Shown here one piece after another: positions 44,586 to 56,997 of a stretch of DNA of 64,000 nt. The number at the start of each line of letters is the position of its first letter. Position 1 is the first letter of the stretch. Both the position numbers and the translations under genes were made by a program. This DNA is from Anaeramoeba flamelloides (taxonomy: Eukaryota > Metamonada > Anaeramoebidae). The notes under the pieces are model-generated. The model did no database searches and had not been told where the DNA came from. It saw only the letters and a list, made by a program, of their open reading frames with translations. Location: the NCBI GenBank assembly GCA_027625915.1, contig JANTQA010000033.1, forward strand, positions 9,610,001 to 9,674,000. Direction: 5' to 3'.

Positions 44586-45292
44586 TAATAAATATCATTT
44601 TTATAAACTTAGAATTGTTTTTTTTTTTTATATATATATCAATTACTTTATAAATTCCATTAATAAATATCTTTATTCTGTTAATTGTTGTGTTTTTCTT
44701 TTTTTCCCCTTGTTTTTTAAAATAATACTAAAAATTGAACTCATCAGAATCCAAAATATTTTACCAAACCAGATGAATTACTATTAATAATCAAGTGGGA
44801 TAAGTGGTTTTTTTATCTCTCCATTCACCAATAAAACAATAAAAAAAATAATAAAATTTATATTCAAACATTTTCGAAAATCTACAGAAACAAAAAAAAA
44901 CAAAACAAAAAAAAAAAACGATTTGAGAGACTGACTAAAGATTCTTTATTCAAGTAGTCACATGTATAATTAAGAAATACCAATAATTCAAAATAGATAA
45001 AAATAAAAAAAAGTAAAAAGAATGATAAGGACAATAAATTTAAAGAATTTTATTCAATAAATAAAAAATCCTATCATAACAAATCAAAAAGAAAAAAAAT
45101 AAAAAAAATAAAAAAATAAAAACTTTTGAGAAGTAAAGCCAAACTTAATTACTAACTACCCCCCCATCCCTAATGAAAGAACCTAAAAAAAAAAAAGACA
45201 TGTGAGAAATAAATAGTAGAATTAACAAACATCATATTTATATTGAAATAAAAAAATAACCAAAATATTTACCTAATTAGATGTGAATTTTT

Positions 45293-46047
45293 GGAAAATT
45301 TCAGAAAACGTGATTTGTTTGAGAGAAAAACATATTTTTTTATTTTGTGTCTGTATTGATATCTAAACTTACAAAAAGCTGTTATGTATGTTGATAGTTC
45401 GTTATTTATATCATGTTTTTTTTTGATCAAATATATAAAAAAAATATGAATTGAATAAAAAAGACAATTTTTCCTCGAAAATGCAAATTTGGAAATTATC
45501 AAAATTTATGGGCAGTTGCGATTTATTTTTTTTTTATTTAACATTTTTTTTTTATTTAACATTTTATCGGGATAGATTACAAATTTTAGTATTTTAGTTA
45601 AGTGTCCTACCCCGCCACGTTACTTGATTCCAACCCACTTAACATAGAATACTAATCCTACCTAACCTAACCCACCTTCCACACATACAATTCTAACAAT
45701 CTCTAACTTACACTAACATACTATACAAAAACTTCCTACCCAATCATACCTACTAAAATAAAATGTTAAATAAAATGTTAAATAAAAAAAACTGTTAAAT
45801 AAACTGTTAAATAAATCGCAACTGCCCATAAATTTTGATAATTTCCAAATTTACATTTTCGAGGAAAAAGTGTCTTTTTTACCCAATTCAAAGTGTTTTT
45901 TTGTATTGGATCAAAAAAAAAATATGATATAAATAACAAACTATCAGCAAATATCCCAACATTTTGTAAGTTTAGACCCCATTCCAGACACAAATTATTA
46001 AAAATATATTATTTTTCAAACAAATAATCATAATTTTGATATTTTCC
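45293..46047. mobile_element. Foldback DNA element, copy 2, abutting the homeodomain gene
   Basis: About 755 bp. The ends GGAAAATTTCAG and the inverse of TTTTGATATTTTCC match each other and the ends of the 17324-18119 copy. The arms (~280 bp) enclose a C-rich, nearly G-free loop (about 45571-45752) that is recognisably the same as in copy 1 and in the same orientation. Flanks (TGAATTTTT / TAATTTTTT) are only an imperfect 9-bp duplication in a T-rich site. No transposase. Confidence 0.7.
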
Positions 46048-47282
46048 TAATTTTTTTTTTTTTTCTTTATAGTTTTTTTTTTTAAAACCCATTCAAGATT
46101 TGTGGTATCTTCATAACGAATGGTTTGGTGTCTTTTTTGGCAAAACCAATTATTGATATTTTTGATTTCGAGTCCAGTTAATAGAGATAATTCTGCTAGC
46201 TTGGTTCTCTCAAAATATGGGCCATTTTTGGTATTTAATTTGCTCAAATACACATCTTCTAAAATACTCTTTTGTGTTTTTGTCACATAAGTTTTTTTTT
46301 TCCTTTTTTTTTTAATTATTCCAATAATAACTTTTTTTCTAAAATTTGGATCAAGTCTGATTGTGGTTTTGCTTTGCTTTTGAGTGTTTTTCTTTTTACA
46401 TATTTTTTTGTGATTTTCACTCTTTGTTTTCTCACTTTTTCTTCTTCTTTTTCTCGTATTATTGTTTTCATTAATTGTTGATGAATTTTTAGTGCTATTA
46501 AACTTGCTATTTCCCGAACAAAGATATTTGTCTGCTATATTTGAAATTTGAAATCGTTTGGGATCTAATCTTTTTAATAAATTATTAAATTTTTGTTCGG
46601 TATGTGTTCGAATTAAATTCAATAACCCCTCTTCCAAATTATTGAAATCACTTTTCTCCTTAAGATCATTTTGAACATTTAATATATTTTTTTGAATCTT
46701 ATTTCGTAGATCGATTAATTTTTCATGTATGTTTACTATCTCTTCAGAAGATTTTTTTTGTTGAGTGGGTGTTTTTTGAATCCAATTCTGCTTAATATCT
46801 TTTGGTTTTAAACCCTTTGCGAGATTATCCTTAATAATTGTTTTCTTTCGGCTACTTTTTGCAAGATTGTTTAACAAGGAAATAAATGCTAGTTGTAAAT
46901 TTGAAATATTTCTCACCTCCATTGTGTTTTTATTATTTGTGTTACAACCTCTTGGAAAACCATTTAAGGTTACTTCTGTTTTTTGAACACTTTCATTCAA
47001 AAAGTTAAAATAGTTATCTCTCTCCAAATTGTTCTCATTGTTAGTGTATAATCCAAAAACACTCTCAGGATAATTGTTATTCAAAACAGAATTCAATTCA
47101 TAAGCAGAATGAGAGGGTCGCATCTGATCATATTTTTCTTGAAAAAATCGGTTTGTATAGACATGTGTTAGAGTATGATTGTTTTTCTTTGCTGTGTTAA
47201 TATTTTGGTCAAATCCATCATTTTGGGAACTAAAATGAATAAAATCATTATGAATGAAATAGTTTTCTTCCTTATTAGACAT
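46047..47282 (-). CDS. Atypical homeodomain-like protein, 411 aa
   Basis: Single-exon frame from ATG at 47282. The first 300 or so residues are Asn/Lys-rich with few clear features, apart from a helical Leu-rich stretch (NLQLAFISLLNNLAK). Basic clusters (KRRRKSEKTK) suit nuclear import. Residues about 331-386 resemble a homeodomain: TKTQKSILEDVYLSKL as helix 1, KLAELSLLTGLEIKNINNWF leading to WFCQKR as recognition helix. Homeodomain proteins are sequence-specific DNA-binding regulators. Two oddities: the near-invariant Asn51 position appears as Gln (W-F-C-Q-K-R), and the loop between helices 1 and 2 is about six residues longer than the classical form. The TAG stop overlaps the boundary of a foldback element, and the last residues are poly-Lys from an A-tract, so the native C-terminus may have been altered. 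Confidence 0.72.
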   Translation of the reverse strand: MSNKEENYFIHNDFIHFSSQNDGFDQNINTAKKNNHTLTHVYTNRFFQEKYDQMRPSHSAYELNSVLNNNYPESVFGLYTNNENNLERDNYFNFLNESVQKTEVTLNGFPRGCNTNNKNTMEVRNISNLQLAFISLLNNLAKSSRKKTIIKDNLAKGLKPKDIKQNWIQKTPTQQKKSSEEIVNIHEKLIDLRNKIQKNILNVQNDLKEKSDFNNLEEGLLNLIRTHTEQKFNNLLKRLDPKRFQISNIADKYLCSGNSKFNSTKNSSTINENNNTRKRRRKSEKTKSENHKKICKKKNTQKQSKTTIRLDPNFRKKVIIGIIKKKRKKKTYVTKTQKSILEDVYLSKLNTKNGPYFERTKLAELSLLTGLEIKNINNWFCQKRHQTIRYEDTTNLEWVLKKKTIKKKKKN

Positions 47283-50200
47283 TGATTTTCAGAAAAATGA
47301 AAACAAGTGAAATTTCCCTAAAAGTACAAAACCCAACAAGAATATCGAAAAAAAATGAAACTTTTCAAAAAGAAAATAAAAAAATATCTGATGTTTTTTC
47401 CCATACCTTGCCCCCCTAATAACCTTTTAAACACTTAAGACAATTTCCAAACCTTTTCAACCCTGTAAACAAATTTTAATGGGGAAAAGATGAATAAGGG
47501 AAAAGCATGGTATAGGTCATGACGTTTGTTCTACAGAAGATAGTATTTTGATCAACTTAAAATTTGCAGTTCCTTGGAACCTTTTTGTAATCGATAATAT
47601 TCTACAAATTCGAAAATTAAGTGATATTTATATTTCGGTTTCATTTTTCTTTTAAATATTGTTAACATAATTTTATCTTGCTATTACACAACAAACAGGA
47701 CTTTTCAATCTCTAAGATCAAAATTGGTAAATCTTTTCGTGTAAAATTCTTTTTCTTTTGGGGTTAATTGAATGTCAAAGCAAAAAATTATGAAAACACC
47801 TACTTGGTATATTTTTTCGAGTAGACACTAGATTGTAAACTTCACTCAGAATTAATAGAGCTATCATAAAAACGAAATATTTTCGATTTAATTTGACGAT
47901 CTAATATTTAAAACTGATATACATTTTTCGATTCTGGTTTGTTAGATATTAACTTTTGTTTTCAAATCCATTAGATAAAGTAGAATAAAAAAATACTTTA
48001 AAAAATAAAAGTTTTGACTTTTTTCCCTTTTTTAAAAAAATATTTAGCAGAAAACACATTTTCTCGAAATCACAATTCTCAAATTTGAATTCATGGTAGA
48101 TAAATGTTCTAAAAAAGAAATCCTTTTGAAAACCTGAAGTAGATCAATCTTGAATAAAAATTTTATTCAAAAGTAACAAAACACATCAATCAAGTGTAAT
48201 TGAGAATAAAAGATAAATGTATACCTTCACTCTTACCTGCGGACTTTATAAAACTATTTTATTTTTGAGATCTTTCAAACTCTATTTAGGAAAATTTGTT
48301 GGAAACAAATCATTTCTGTTGATAAGAGGAAAAATATTTATTTTTTGACCGTTTTATTAAAAAAAAATCTCTCAAATATTGAAAAAAACAATGGACAGAC
48401 TTCTTATTTTGTTAATAATTTATTTGGTATTGTGTCTTTTCAGTTTTTGGAAATTTTTTTATTTTTTTAAACATCAATTTTTTAAAAAAAAAAATAAAAA
48501 TTTTTTTTTACCTTCTTTTCAAAATTGTGTTTGATTGAATTGAAGAGTGTAAATAAAAAAATAACATAAACAAAATAAAAAATTGGTTTCATCTCATAAT
48601 ATCAATTATTTAATTAACTATTTATACAGGAACTCTTGTTTTTGGAAAAAAAAAACCAATTATTGGCTTACCTTTTCAAAACTTGGCGAATGGTTTTAAA
48701 CCTTGAGATATTATTAATTCTTATTTATCTTTGAAATGAAAAGTAATTTACACACCTTATTTAACAAAAAATATAAGAATAAAATTTTGGAAAATATTAA
48801 TGCGAAAAGGAAAAGAAGTTTTAAAAAGTTATCTGTTCAAAAACATATATTACCCAAAAAATAAATTACTAGAAGCTAAAGCTTTCAAAAAAATTCAAAA
48901 AATAGGTCTCATATGATTTTCAATAGAATTATTCATTAAAAAATTTATAATTTAAATTAAATATATAACACTTGATTCGTAAAAGAGATATCATCAAACT
49001 TCTTTTTAAAATCTTCAATTTTCAAATATCTTTTGGAAAAAAATGAAATAACCCCTTATCGAAAAGTCCAAGTAGAGATTTGAAACCTTTCGTTTTCTTG
49101 TTCTGGAAAGAAATTCCGTTTTTTTCTAATGAATTTAATTTGCTAGTTTGGAATATTTCAATTGAAAATTTTGTTGTTTATATAATCTATTTGGATGGTG
49201 AATTGAATATTTTTTTAATTATTGTTATCATTCTATAAACTTTTTAAAAATTTTTCAAAGGAGAAAACAAATTTATTCCTAGAATCTTTCACAAATAAAA
49301 AAAAACGATGTAACATAAAAGAAATAATATACACAAAACCAATATAGTGTGATTATAAATACAATCAGTTTGAAAGAATTTTTTTAGTTAGAAATTCCTA
49401 ACTTGATGTTTGTAATTAACTGTCATATTCCAATTATTAAATAAAAAAATATATTTCAATTTAAAATTTTTGACAAATATATAATTGAAAACATTCCAAG
49501 AACTTTCCCAATCCAATTAAAGATAATATTTTTCAAAGATTACTTATTTTATTTTGAGAGAAAATTATCATTAATTTATTTTTAATTAAGCACTCTTAAA
49601 CATAAAAAAAATCTTTGAGTAAAATTAATTGCAAATTCAAAAAATAAATTACACATATTGAAAAGGCAAAACAAAGTAAAAATATGTGTACACTAAAAAC
49701 CAAACTTATTTTTAATGTTATTTTTGGAAATGAATTATTGCAATTTAAAAATTTGAGCCATTTTTCTGAATTTTGAAAAACTCCAAAATCCAACATATTA
49801 GTAAATTATTGCAAAAAAATTTTATTTTCTTTGAAAGAATGAACTAAACTAATTATTTATGAAAAGAAGTGCGCAGAATTATATATTTTTCGAATGAATC
49901 AATTTAAGTTTTGGAATAACCACTTATCAAAAATCCACTTAATTTGTAAAAAAATTATAATAATTATTTTAAACCTGAAAAAATATAATTTTTTGATTCA
50001 AAGAACAGTTAAAATCAATTTTTTTCTCTTTAATTGAATGAAAAAATCTCAGTAAAAAAAAAAAAAAGGATGACATTAAATTAAGAATTTCCCCAAAATA
50101 TTTTTTTAAAAACGGGAAAATTTCAACTAATCAACTCAAGAAATACTTTTGAACTAGATATTTTTAAAATAAATAATTAATATCACAACACTATTTTTTT

Positions 50201-51522
50201 TCAGTCAGTTAAAAATAACATAAGTATTAAAATTAACCAATCAAATTTATAATTATTTTGTTTTTTTTTTTTCGAGAATTTCAAACCAATAAAACAAATT
50301 CAAATAAATTATCCTCATAAAAAAAAATAAATAGATATTCTCAAATAACTGATTTTAATTAAAATTATTTGTTGTTTATACTCATAATATTTGAAAAAGA
50401 ATATTACCCAATCTTTTAAATTTCTTGAAATCTAAAAAATATTTGTCAATATAATTAATGATCAATTTTTTTAGATCTTCAAGGATTCACCATTTAATTT
50501 ATTTTTCATATTTTTAAAAAAATTTTAGTTTTCAAGCTTATTTGTTCATACGGATTCTCAGAAATCACAAAAAGTGAAATTTCAATCAAATAAAAATGTT
50601 TGACAAATTTTTCTTTTTCGTTTTTGATCTAAATCTTCCCAACTAAAAAATGGATCAGATCTTTTAAAATTATCATTGGTAAAAATGAACTTTTTTAAAA
50701 ATGATAACTCATTTTTCTAAGGTTGAAAAATAATTTATTTAACAGGTTTAAACCTACACCTATGAAAATAATTACTCTATTTTGCTTTGGGAAAAAAAAA
50801 AAGAATAAGAAGATTTACTAGTCCCTTAAAAAACTAAACAGAAAAAATTTTCACTCAATTTTCATTTCTTTTTTCAAAGAGAATCCTAAGTTTAAACGAA
50901 TTTCTTTGTGAGATCTAGTAGCAAAAGAAATATAGGGAATATGAAAAAATTTTTTCCAATTTTTTCTACAAATACGATTAATATTTCGATCTCCTTTCAA
51001 TCTGACTTATTTGTTGTAATTTAATTGGAATTTTTAGAAATTTTTACCAAAAAATCCTCATATTATCAAGGAAAATTTTCAAATGACATTAAAATTAAAA
51101 TTATCACTAAAATAGTTGCCAAATATTAATGGAATTTTGATCACCTTTTCAAATAATTCAATTACAATGTGCGAATTTTACTAAATTAAGGTCATTAATA
51201 AAGTCTTTTAATTGTTGTGTGAAAGAATGAAAAATTTACCTTAATTGGTAATCAATCTCAAAATGAAATAATCCCAATTAAATAAAGAAACAATTAACTT
51301 CAAATGGCAATTAATCTTATTATATTCAACTTATATCAAAATGAAAATTTGGATCCACTCCCAAATTGAGATATAATTCATCATTTTCTTGATCTGAAAA
51401 AAATTTATGTTTTCATTACTTTATGTTGTAATTTAAAGAGAATACAATTTCTACTGATTATCTTTTTTTTTTTCAATTCTTGAAATTAGAGTTATTTTTA
51501 GTTTTTTTTTGGCTCAGAAAAA

Positions 51523-52050
51523 TAAACCCCTTTCCAAAAATTTGGACACACAAAATCAAAAATAGGCAAAAAAACCCCAATTTATTGTATTTTTCCAAAC
51601 CTAATATAAAACAACATTTAAGTAACACAATATTTATGTTTTAATAAGTCAACATTTTAATCCAAATAAAAGAAAAAAATATAAAACTCAAAAATAAAAA
51701 CAGGTGTGTCCAAAATAATGAAACGAGCGGAACAAAAAATGTATTGGTAAATTTGTTTAAATTTCACCAACAATTGTTGATCGATCAAATTTTAAGATAC
51801 CGTCTACCAATTGTATTTTATTTTCAATTTAACAAAATCAACATTAACCTTCTATCAACCATTGAAAAAAATTTTCGAGATCTAACGAAACAGATTAGGT
51901 AACTGCAAAAAAGGAAATGAAAACAAAACAAAAAAGACAAAAAATGAAATAAATTGTAAAATCAAAATTCTTTCCAAATTGAATTTAAAGTGAAGTAATG
52001 ATGTTCTTTCCCTTGTTTAAACTGTGTCCAAATTTTTGGAATCAAGTTTA
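51523..52050. mobile_element. Non-autonomous Tc1/mariner-like element, TAAAC family, copy 5
   Basis: The left end TAAACCCCTTTCCAAAAATT matches the reverse complement of the right end, TAAACTTGATTCCAAAAATT, both continuing TGGACACA. 528 bp. An internal GGTGTGTCCAAAATAATG repeats part of the end. No transposase frame. Homologous to 42986-43542. Confidence 0.6.
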
Positions 52051-52367
52051 TATAAAAATAAAAAAAAATACCTCAAACAAACAACTAGAGACCACAAATA
52101 ACAATAGATTACTTTATAAACTCTCTTGATATAATATATAAAAAAAATCCAAAAAGGAAGTGTTTATTTTTACTCTTTTACAATTCAAATACCATTAAAC
52201 AATTTTTATAAACCTTAATTAAACTAAAAGATTTACTAATATTATTCGAGATAGTATCGAGAAAAATACTTATTGTGTTTAATACCCAATTTTGTACATG
52301 ATCATTTATTTTTTCTTTTATTACAATTCCAGAAATAAATTGTCAAATGGAAAAAATTTGTAGAATC

Positions 52368-52632
52368 TACTTTAATTTTCAAGCTATAATACCAATATAA
52401 AAAACAAAAATGGCAATTTTTTTGTCATTTTTTTTTAAATTAACTTTTTTGGAAACTGGTTAGGTAATAGTTTTGAACCAAGTATTTGACTAGGATCGAA
52501 TAAGAATTATTATTACATTTCCAACAAACCTCTATCCATGTGGTTTTTGAAAAAGGAGTTTTTAAAAAAAAATGCCAAAAAAAAATGGCCATTTTTTGGT
52601 TTTTATATTGGTATTAGGGCTTTAAAATAGTA
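52368..52632. mobile_element. Inverted-repeat element with ~75-bp arms
   Basis: Both arms contain CTAATACCAATATAAAAA (left copy with one change) followed by an AAAATGGC block and a T-run. The ends read TACTTTAAT and TACTATTTTA. About 265 bp, non-coding, with no second copy seen in the window. Confidence 0.6.
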
Positions 52633-53310
52633 CTGATAAGGAAACATTTTTTGAAATAATTTTTTTACTTATATTTTACTTGTCAATCAAGAAATCTGGA
52701 ATTGTAACCACTAAAACTTGAATAAGATCAATTTCAGAACTTTAAAAGCCAATCTCAGACGTATAGAAAAAACAGAGTAACGAAAAAAGTCAATTTAGCT
52801 AATGTTTATAATTAAATAATCAAATTTCGAAGATGTGGCATGATTAAATTTTGGTTTTATTTGATGTTTAGAATTCTATTTTAATTTTAATAATCAGCCT
52901 AGTTTTTGGATTTAGTTTTTGTTTTTCAATGAAGGGAAAAATAAGATGTAAAATATTATTTGAAAATGAGAACTTGTGGCACTATTTTACAATTAAAATC
53001 AATTTGACAATTTTTTTTAGGATTTATTAATTGATCTTGCTTTTCAATTTTAATTATATTTCCAGTTAAGAATGTTGGTTCAAAGAATGATCAAAATCTT
53101 TTTCTTGTGTTTAGTATAAGGCCAAGATATTTTTGTTCTTTAGATGATCGATCTTTAATTTGATAAGTATATTAATATTTATTAAAAAATGAAATTTATC
53201 TTTTTTTTTTAAATATTTTTCAATATATTGAGTCTTACACTTTTCAATTTATCTTATGTAAAAAATTAAAAATAATTTTCCAAAAATTATATTTTTGGAA
53301 CAAGGTTAAA

Positions 53311-53600
53311 AATCATACCTAAGCCGAAGATCGTTCGGATAAGAACCAAATTAACAAGTCACCACACCAGACGCAAGATAATCTTTTTTTCAAATATTCA
53401 GGTAATGTTAACCTTAAAAGGAATTTCATAATAAGAGATAAATTTCATTTTTTAACAAACGTTAATATTCTTACCAAAACAAAGATCGATCACCTTAAGA
53501 ACCAAAATAACATGGCCTTACACCAAACACAGGATAATCTTTTTTCCAAATATTCAGGTAATGCTAACCTTAAAAGGAATTTCATAATAAGATAAATTTT
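53311..53600. repeat. Tandem duplication, period 156 bp, two copies
   Basis: Copy 1 (about 53315-53449) and copy 2 (about 53471-53600) share AAGAACCAAA, GATAATCTTTTTT, CAAATATTCAGGTAATG and CTAACCTTAAAAGGAATTTC with few differences. The shared GGTAATG lies at 53401 and 53557. It sits about 160 bp beyond the stop of the LRR gene. Confidence 0.85.
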
Positions 53601-53761
53601 TCAATTGTAGTTTTTCATAACTATTGGAACGATCACAATTATTATCACATTATTTTTGATTTCAAAAAGAAAAAGAATATTTATGAACAAGATTTTAATT
53701 TGTGTATTTTTATATTTTATAATTTTTACTAAATCTTAAAAAAAGTCAAAATTAATTAATA

Positions 53762-54631
53762 TTAATAATGTGAAAAAAGGTTTCCTCGATCTTCAACCTG
53801 GAAGGAAGAGCAAATAGGACGAGTTTTGATTCTGTTGTTTGAAACGTCAAGAAGATCTAATTGCTTTTGAATGACATCCTGTGGTAATTTCCGAATTAAA
53901 TTGTTATCAATGACAAAGATCCTCAATTTGGAGCATTTTGAAATGCCGTTGGGTATTTCGGGTATTAAGTTATCTGAAAAATAAACGTCTTTCAGTTGTT
54001 GAAGATCCCAAAAATTTGAAGGGATGCTTGTAATTCCGTTGTGCCGAAAATACAAATACTGCAGATTCGGGAAAATTTGGGAAAAGGTCTTTGGGATGCT
54101 TTCGATTTCGTTGTCGTCAAAAGAAAGCCATATTAGGGTTTGCATTTGGATTGTTCCAAAGGGGAATTTTGTAAAATTGTTATGCCTCAAAGACAGCCCA
54201 GACAATTTGGGGAGCTGGGAAAGCTTTTCAGGTATTTTGCTTAATTTGTTATAGTCCAGACCCAGGTTCCGTAAGGTCGTGATCTTGAAGATCTGTGGCG
54301 GAACAGTTGCGAATTTGTTATGGTGGATCTGAAGCGAGGTCACACGCAGCTTTTCAATTTCCTTGGGCAACGAGGACAAACGGTTCCAAGACAAATCTAA
54401 GACCCTCAAATCCTTCCAGAAGACCATATTTTCTCCATTTAAAATTGAAGAGATCGGTAAAACATTCGATGAGTGACCTGAAAGATCCAAGTCTTTTTTG
54501 TTTTCCTTCTTTTGTTTTTCGAATTCTTGTTTAAAGATAAATTGAAAATGTTGTGTGTGTAGTTTTAATTGGCTCTTGAGAATTTTTGAATTGGTTCTTT
54601 TTTTTTTGATTGTTTTAAGCCTTGATCGCAT
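53762..54631 (-). CDS. Leucine-rich-repeat protein, 289 aa
   Basis: The first ATG of the frame is at 54631, just after a Lys-rich TTG-led stretch; the stop is TAA at 53762-53764. A basic N-terminus of about 45 residues precedes nine leucine-rich repeats of about 23 residues (LRVLDLSWNRLSSLPKEIEKL, LRNLGLDYNKLSKIPEKLSQL and so on), the type with N-x-L-x-x-I/L-P seen in SHOC2 and ROCO-like proteins. LRR solenoids bind other proteins, often small GTPases or kinases. No kinase, GTPase or membrane segment follows, so this is a stand-alone LRR protein, probably cytosolic. The partner is unknown. Confidence 0.9.
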   Translation of the reverse strand: MRSRLKTIKKKRTNSKILKSQLKLHTQHFQFIFKQEFEKQKKENKKDLDLSGHSSNVLPISSILNGENMVFWKDLRVLDLSWNRLSSLPKEIEKLRVTSLQIHHNKFATVPPQIFKITTLRNLGLDYNKLSKIPEKLSQLPKLSGLSLRHNNFTKFPFGTIQMQTLIWLSFDDNEIESIPKTFSQIFPNLQYLYFRHNGITSIPSNFWDLQQLKDVYFSDNLIPEIPNGISKCSKLRIFVIDNNLIRKLPQDVIQKQLDLLDVSNNRIKTRPICSSFQVEDRGNLFSHY

Positions 54632-54831
54632 TTTTTTCAAGTTTTTTGTTTTGTTATTGTTTTTTGATTTTTTTTGTTTTGGTGAATTGGAATAAAAAAG
54701 CGATTTTTGTTTATTTTTAAATTTTTTGGGAAAGAATGTTCCTTTTTTTCAACTAAAGATAAAAAAATGAGAAATTCTTGGGATCTAGGATAGAAATAAA
54801 TACAAAACAAATACAATAGAAATCTAATTTT

Positions 54832-55069
54832 TAGAAAAGACGATTTGTTTCAAAATAAATGGAACAAAATTTTTATTTAGCTCTCCAAAAAAAAGATATT
54901 AAATCATGTTAATATTTCAATTTTTTATTTCGGTAAAGAAGTGCAAATTATTGATTTCAGTTTTTTAGTATTGAGGACTTTGATGGTTTATTTATATTCT
55001 TGGAATGTGATTATTTTTTTTAGAAAGCTGAATGAAAATTTTGATCTTTTAAAAGTGAGATTTACAGTA
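54832..55069. mobile_element. Short inverted-repeat element, TACTG family, copy 3
   Basis: The right end is the inverse of TACTGTAAATCTCAC and continues to AAAATTTTCATTCAGCTTTC; the left arm carries AAAATAAATGGAACAAAATT in the opposite sense. About 238 bp. The left boundary is approximate. It lies about 200 bp upstream of the LRR gene start. Confidence 0.5.
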
Positions 55070-56997
55070 CTGTTATTTGACATTTAAGGGGGTAATTAAA
55101 CCATAAGACATGATAAAAATTTGAGAGAGAGAGGAGAAAAGAGTATTTTATTTTTGTGGGGATGTGATCGTAGATTCGCTAAAAATTTTTTATAAAAAAT
55201 AATTTGATATTTTTTGTTTTTAGGTAATGTTTAAACAGAAAAAAAAAAGAATAAAGAATCGATAAAATTCGTTCGATTTTTTTTTTTGTTTATTGAAATA
55301 GTTTTTTTTGGGATTAGATAATTTTGGGTTCTTAGAATAAAATTTATAGCTATTTTGTGGTTTAAAATTTGATAAAATAGATTCGTATTCACTTCTCCAA
55401 TTCCACCTAATCCAAGTGTTTAAAATACATAACAAGTAATGTTTTAGGATAATTCTAATTTTTTTGGAATCCTTTTAACTATTGAAGCCCCATTCGTATT
55501 TCCTTTTGTAATTCTCCCAATTGTAATATTGTTGTTATTTTTAAACAAAATATGTTTATCTCAAATACCACTGATAAAAATATCATTCTTATATGCTTTA
55601 TGTTGTCATGATTAAAAAAAATTCAAAAATGATGAAAAAATAAAAAATGAAATAATTATATGTAACAATAGAATTTTGAGATAATGGATAAAAGATACGT
55701 TATTCAACATTACAAACACTATTTTAAGAAATTTGGTATAACATTCTATTGTTGCAATTTCTATGAGACTTTTGAAAAACAAATTTAAAAAATCTAATGA
55801 GTGCTGTACTTTAAATAATAAAAATCAATGAATTACAACCAAAATAAAAAATACTATTTTCGTTCTTCATCAAAATTGGAAAAAAAGGGAATTAATTATC
55901 TAATTTATTTTTCAAAAAAGATTAAAATAAGAAATGATAAAATTTTTTTTTTACTTGTTAAAGGAATAATTACATATTTCAAATGTTAAATGCCATCATT
56001 TATACGAAACTGAATTTTTCAAATCATTTCTTTAACCAAATACATCGATATTTTAATAAATAGAAATGCGTCAGATACCCTAGTATAATATATTTTCATA
56101 CTAACTCAAAAATGAAATCAAAAAAATGAAAAAAAATGTTTCAAGAAAAAATAAATAAAAATCATTTATTTCTTGATCTTATATGTGAAATTTGATAGAT
56201 TTACTTATTCTTAATTTGTTTTTATTATTAATTCTTCATAAATAATTTTTGAAATACGAACTACTTTTTATTTCTAAAAAAATTTCAAAATGAATTTAAA
56301 AAACCTACTTTCATTAAATTCATCTAATTCTTGATTGGGTTCAGAAAATATGGATATTTATTGGAATTTCCTCTATAGAAAAAAATATTTATTGGACAAA
56401 TTTGTTTGATTTGATAATTATTTATTTTCCATGAAATTGAGAACGAAAAAATAATTCGGAATCTGTTTGAAATTTTTACTAATTATTTCTTTTATTATTT
56501 TAGGCCGAATCTTGTGTAACATGTTTTTGATTCCGAGAATTCAACCTGTTTATTTTAATTTTTGAAACAGTATCCTTAATTTTGGATCTGCCTGATACAA
56601 ATATTTGAAAAAAGAATTTTGAAAACAAATTTGTAAAAAAATGGTATGTTAGAAAATAATAAACAGTAATGCGGGTTGAAATTCAAGGTTAAAAATTGTT
56701 TGGGTTCATATAAATTAAGTAGATATAGTAAAAACTAATTTTGGAAAATATGGCTTTTATCGATTTTTTTTTTTTTTTGATTTTAAACATTTATTTGGGA
56801 AGGTGATCTTTCGTGTTGGGATTTCTTAAAATAATTATTTGTTTCAAAGAAACACCTTTTCCAGTCTCTTTTTTTGGTTTACTCTTTGATGAATTTTACT
56901 CAATCATATTAACACATTTTCTAAATTTAAAGCTAAATTAATAAAATGAAAAAAAAATAAATCAAAAAAAATTTTCAGAAAATCGTAAAATGAAATA

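Larger units (their letters stand above)
42296..46046. other. Gene-free spacer dense in mobile elements
   Basis: Between two convergent genes. It holds four elements (42334-42470, 42986-43542, 44388-44585, 45293-46047) and a 66-T homopolymer. About 45% of the stretch is identifiable element sequence. No supported gene. Confidence 0.6.
47283..53761. other. Long gene-free spacer
   Basis: Contains an inverted-repeat TAAAC element (51523-52050), a second inverted repeat (52368-52632) and a 156-bp tandem duplication (53311-53600). The remainder, including 47400-51500, is A/T-rich with only short chance frames; I see no gene in it. The promoter of the homeodomain gene should be just right of 47283. 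Confidence 0.55.
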
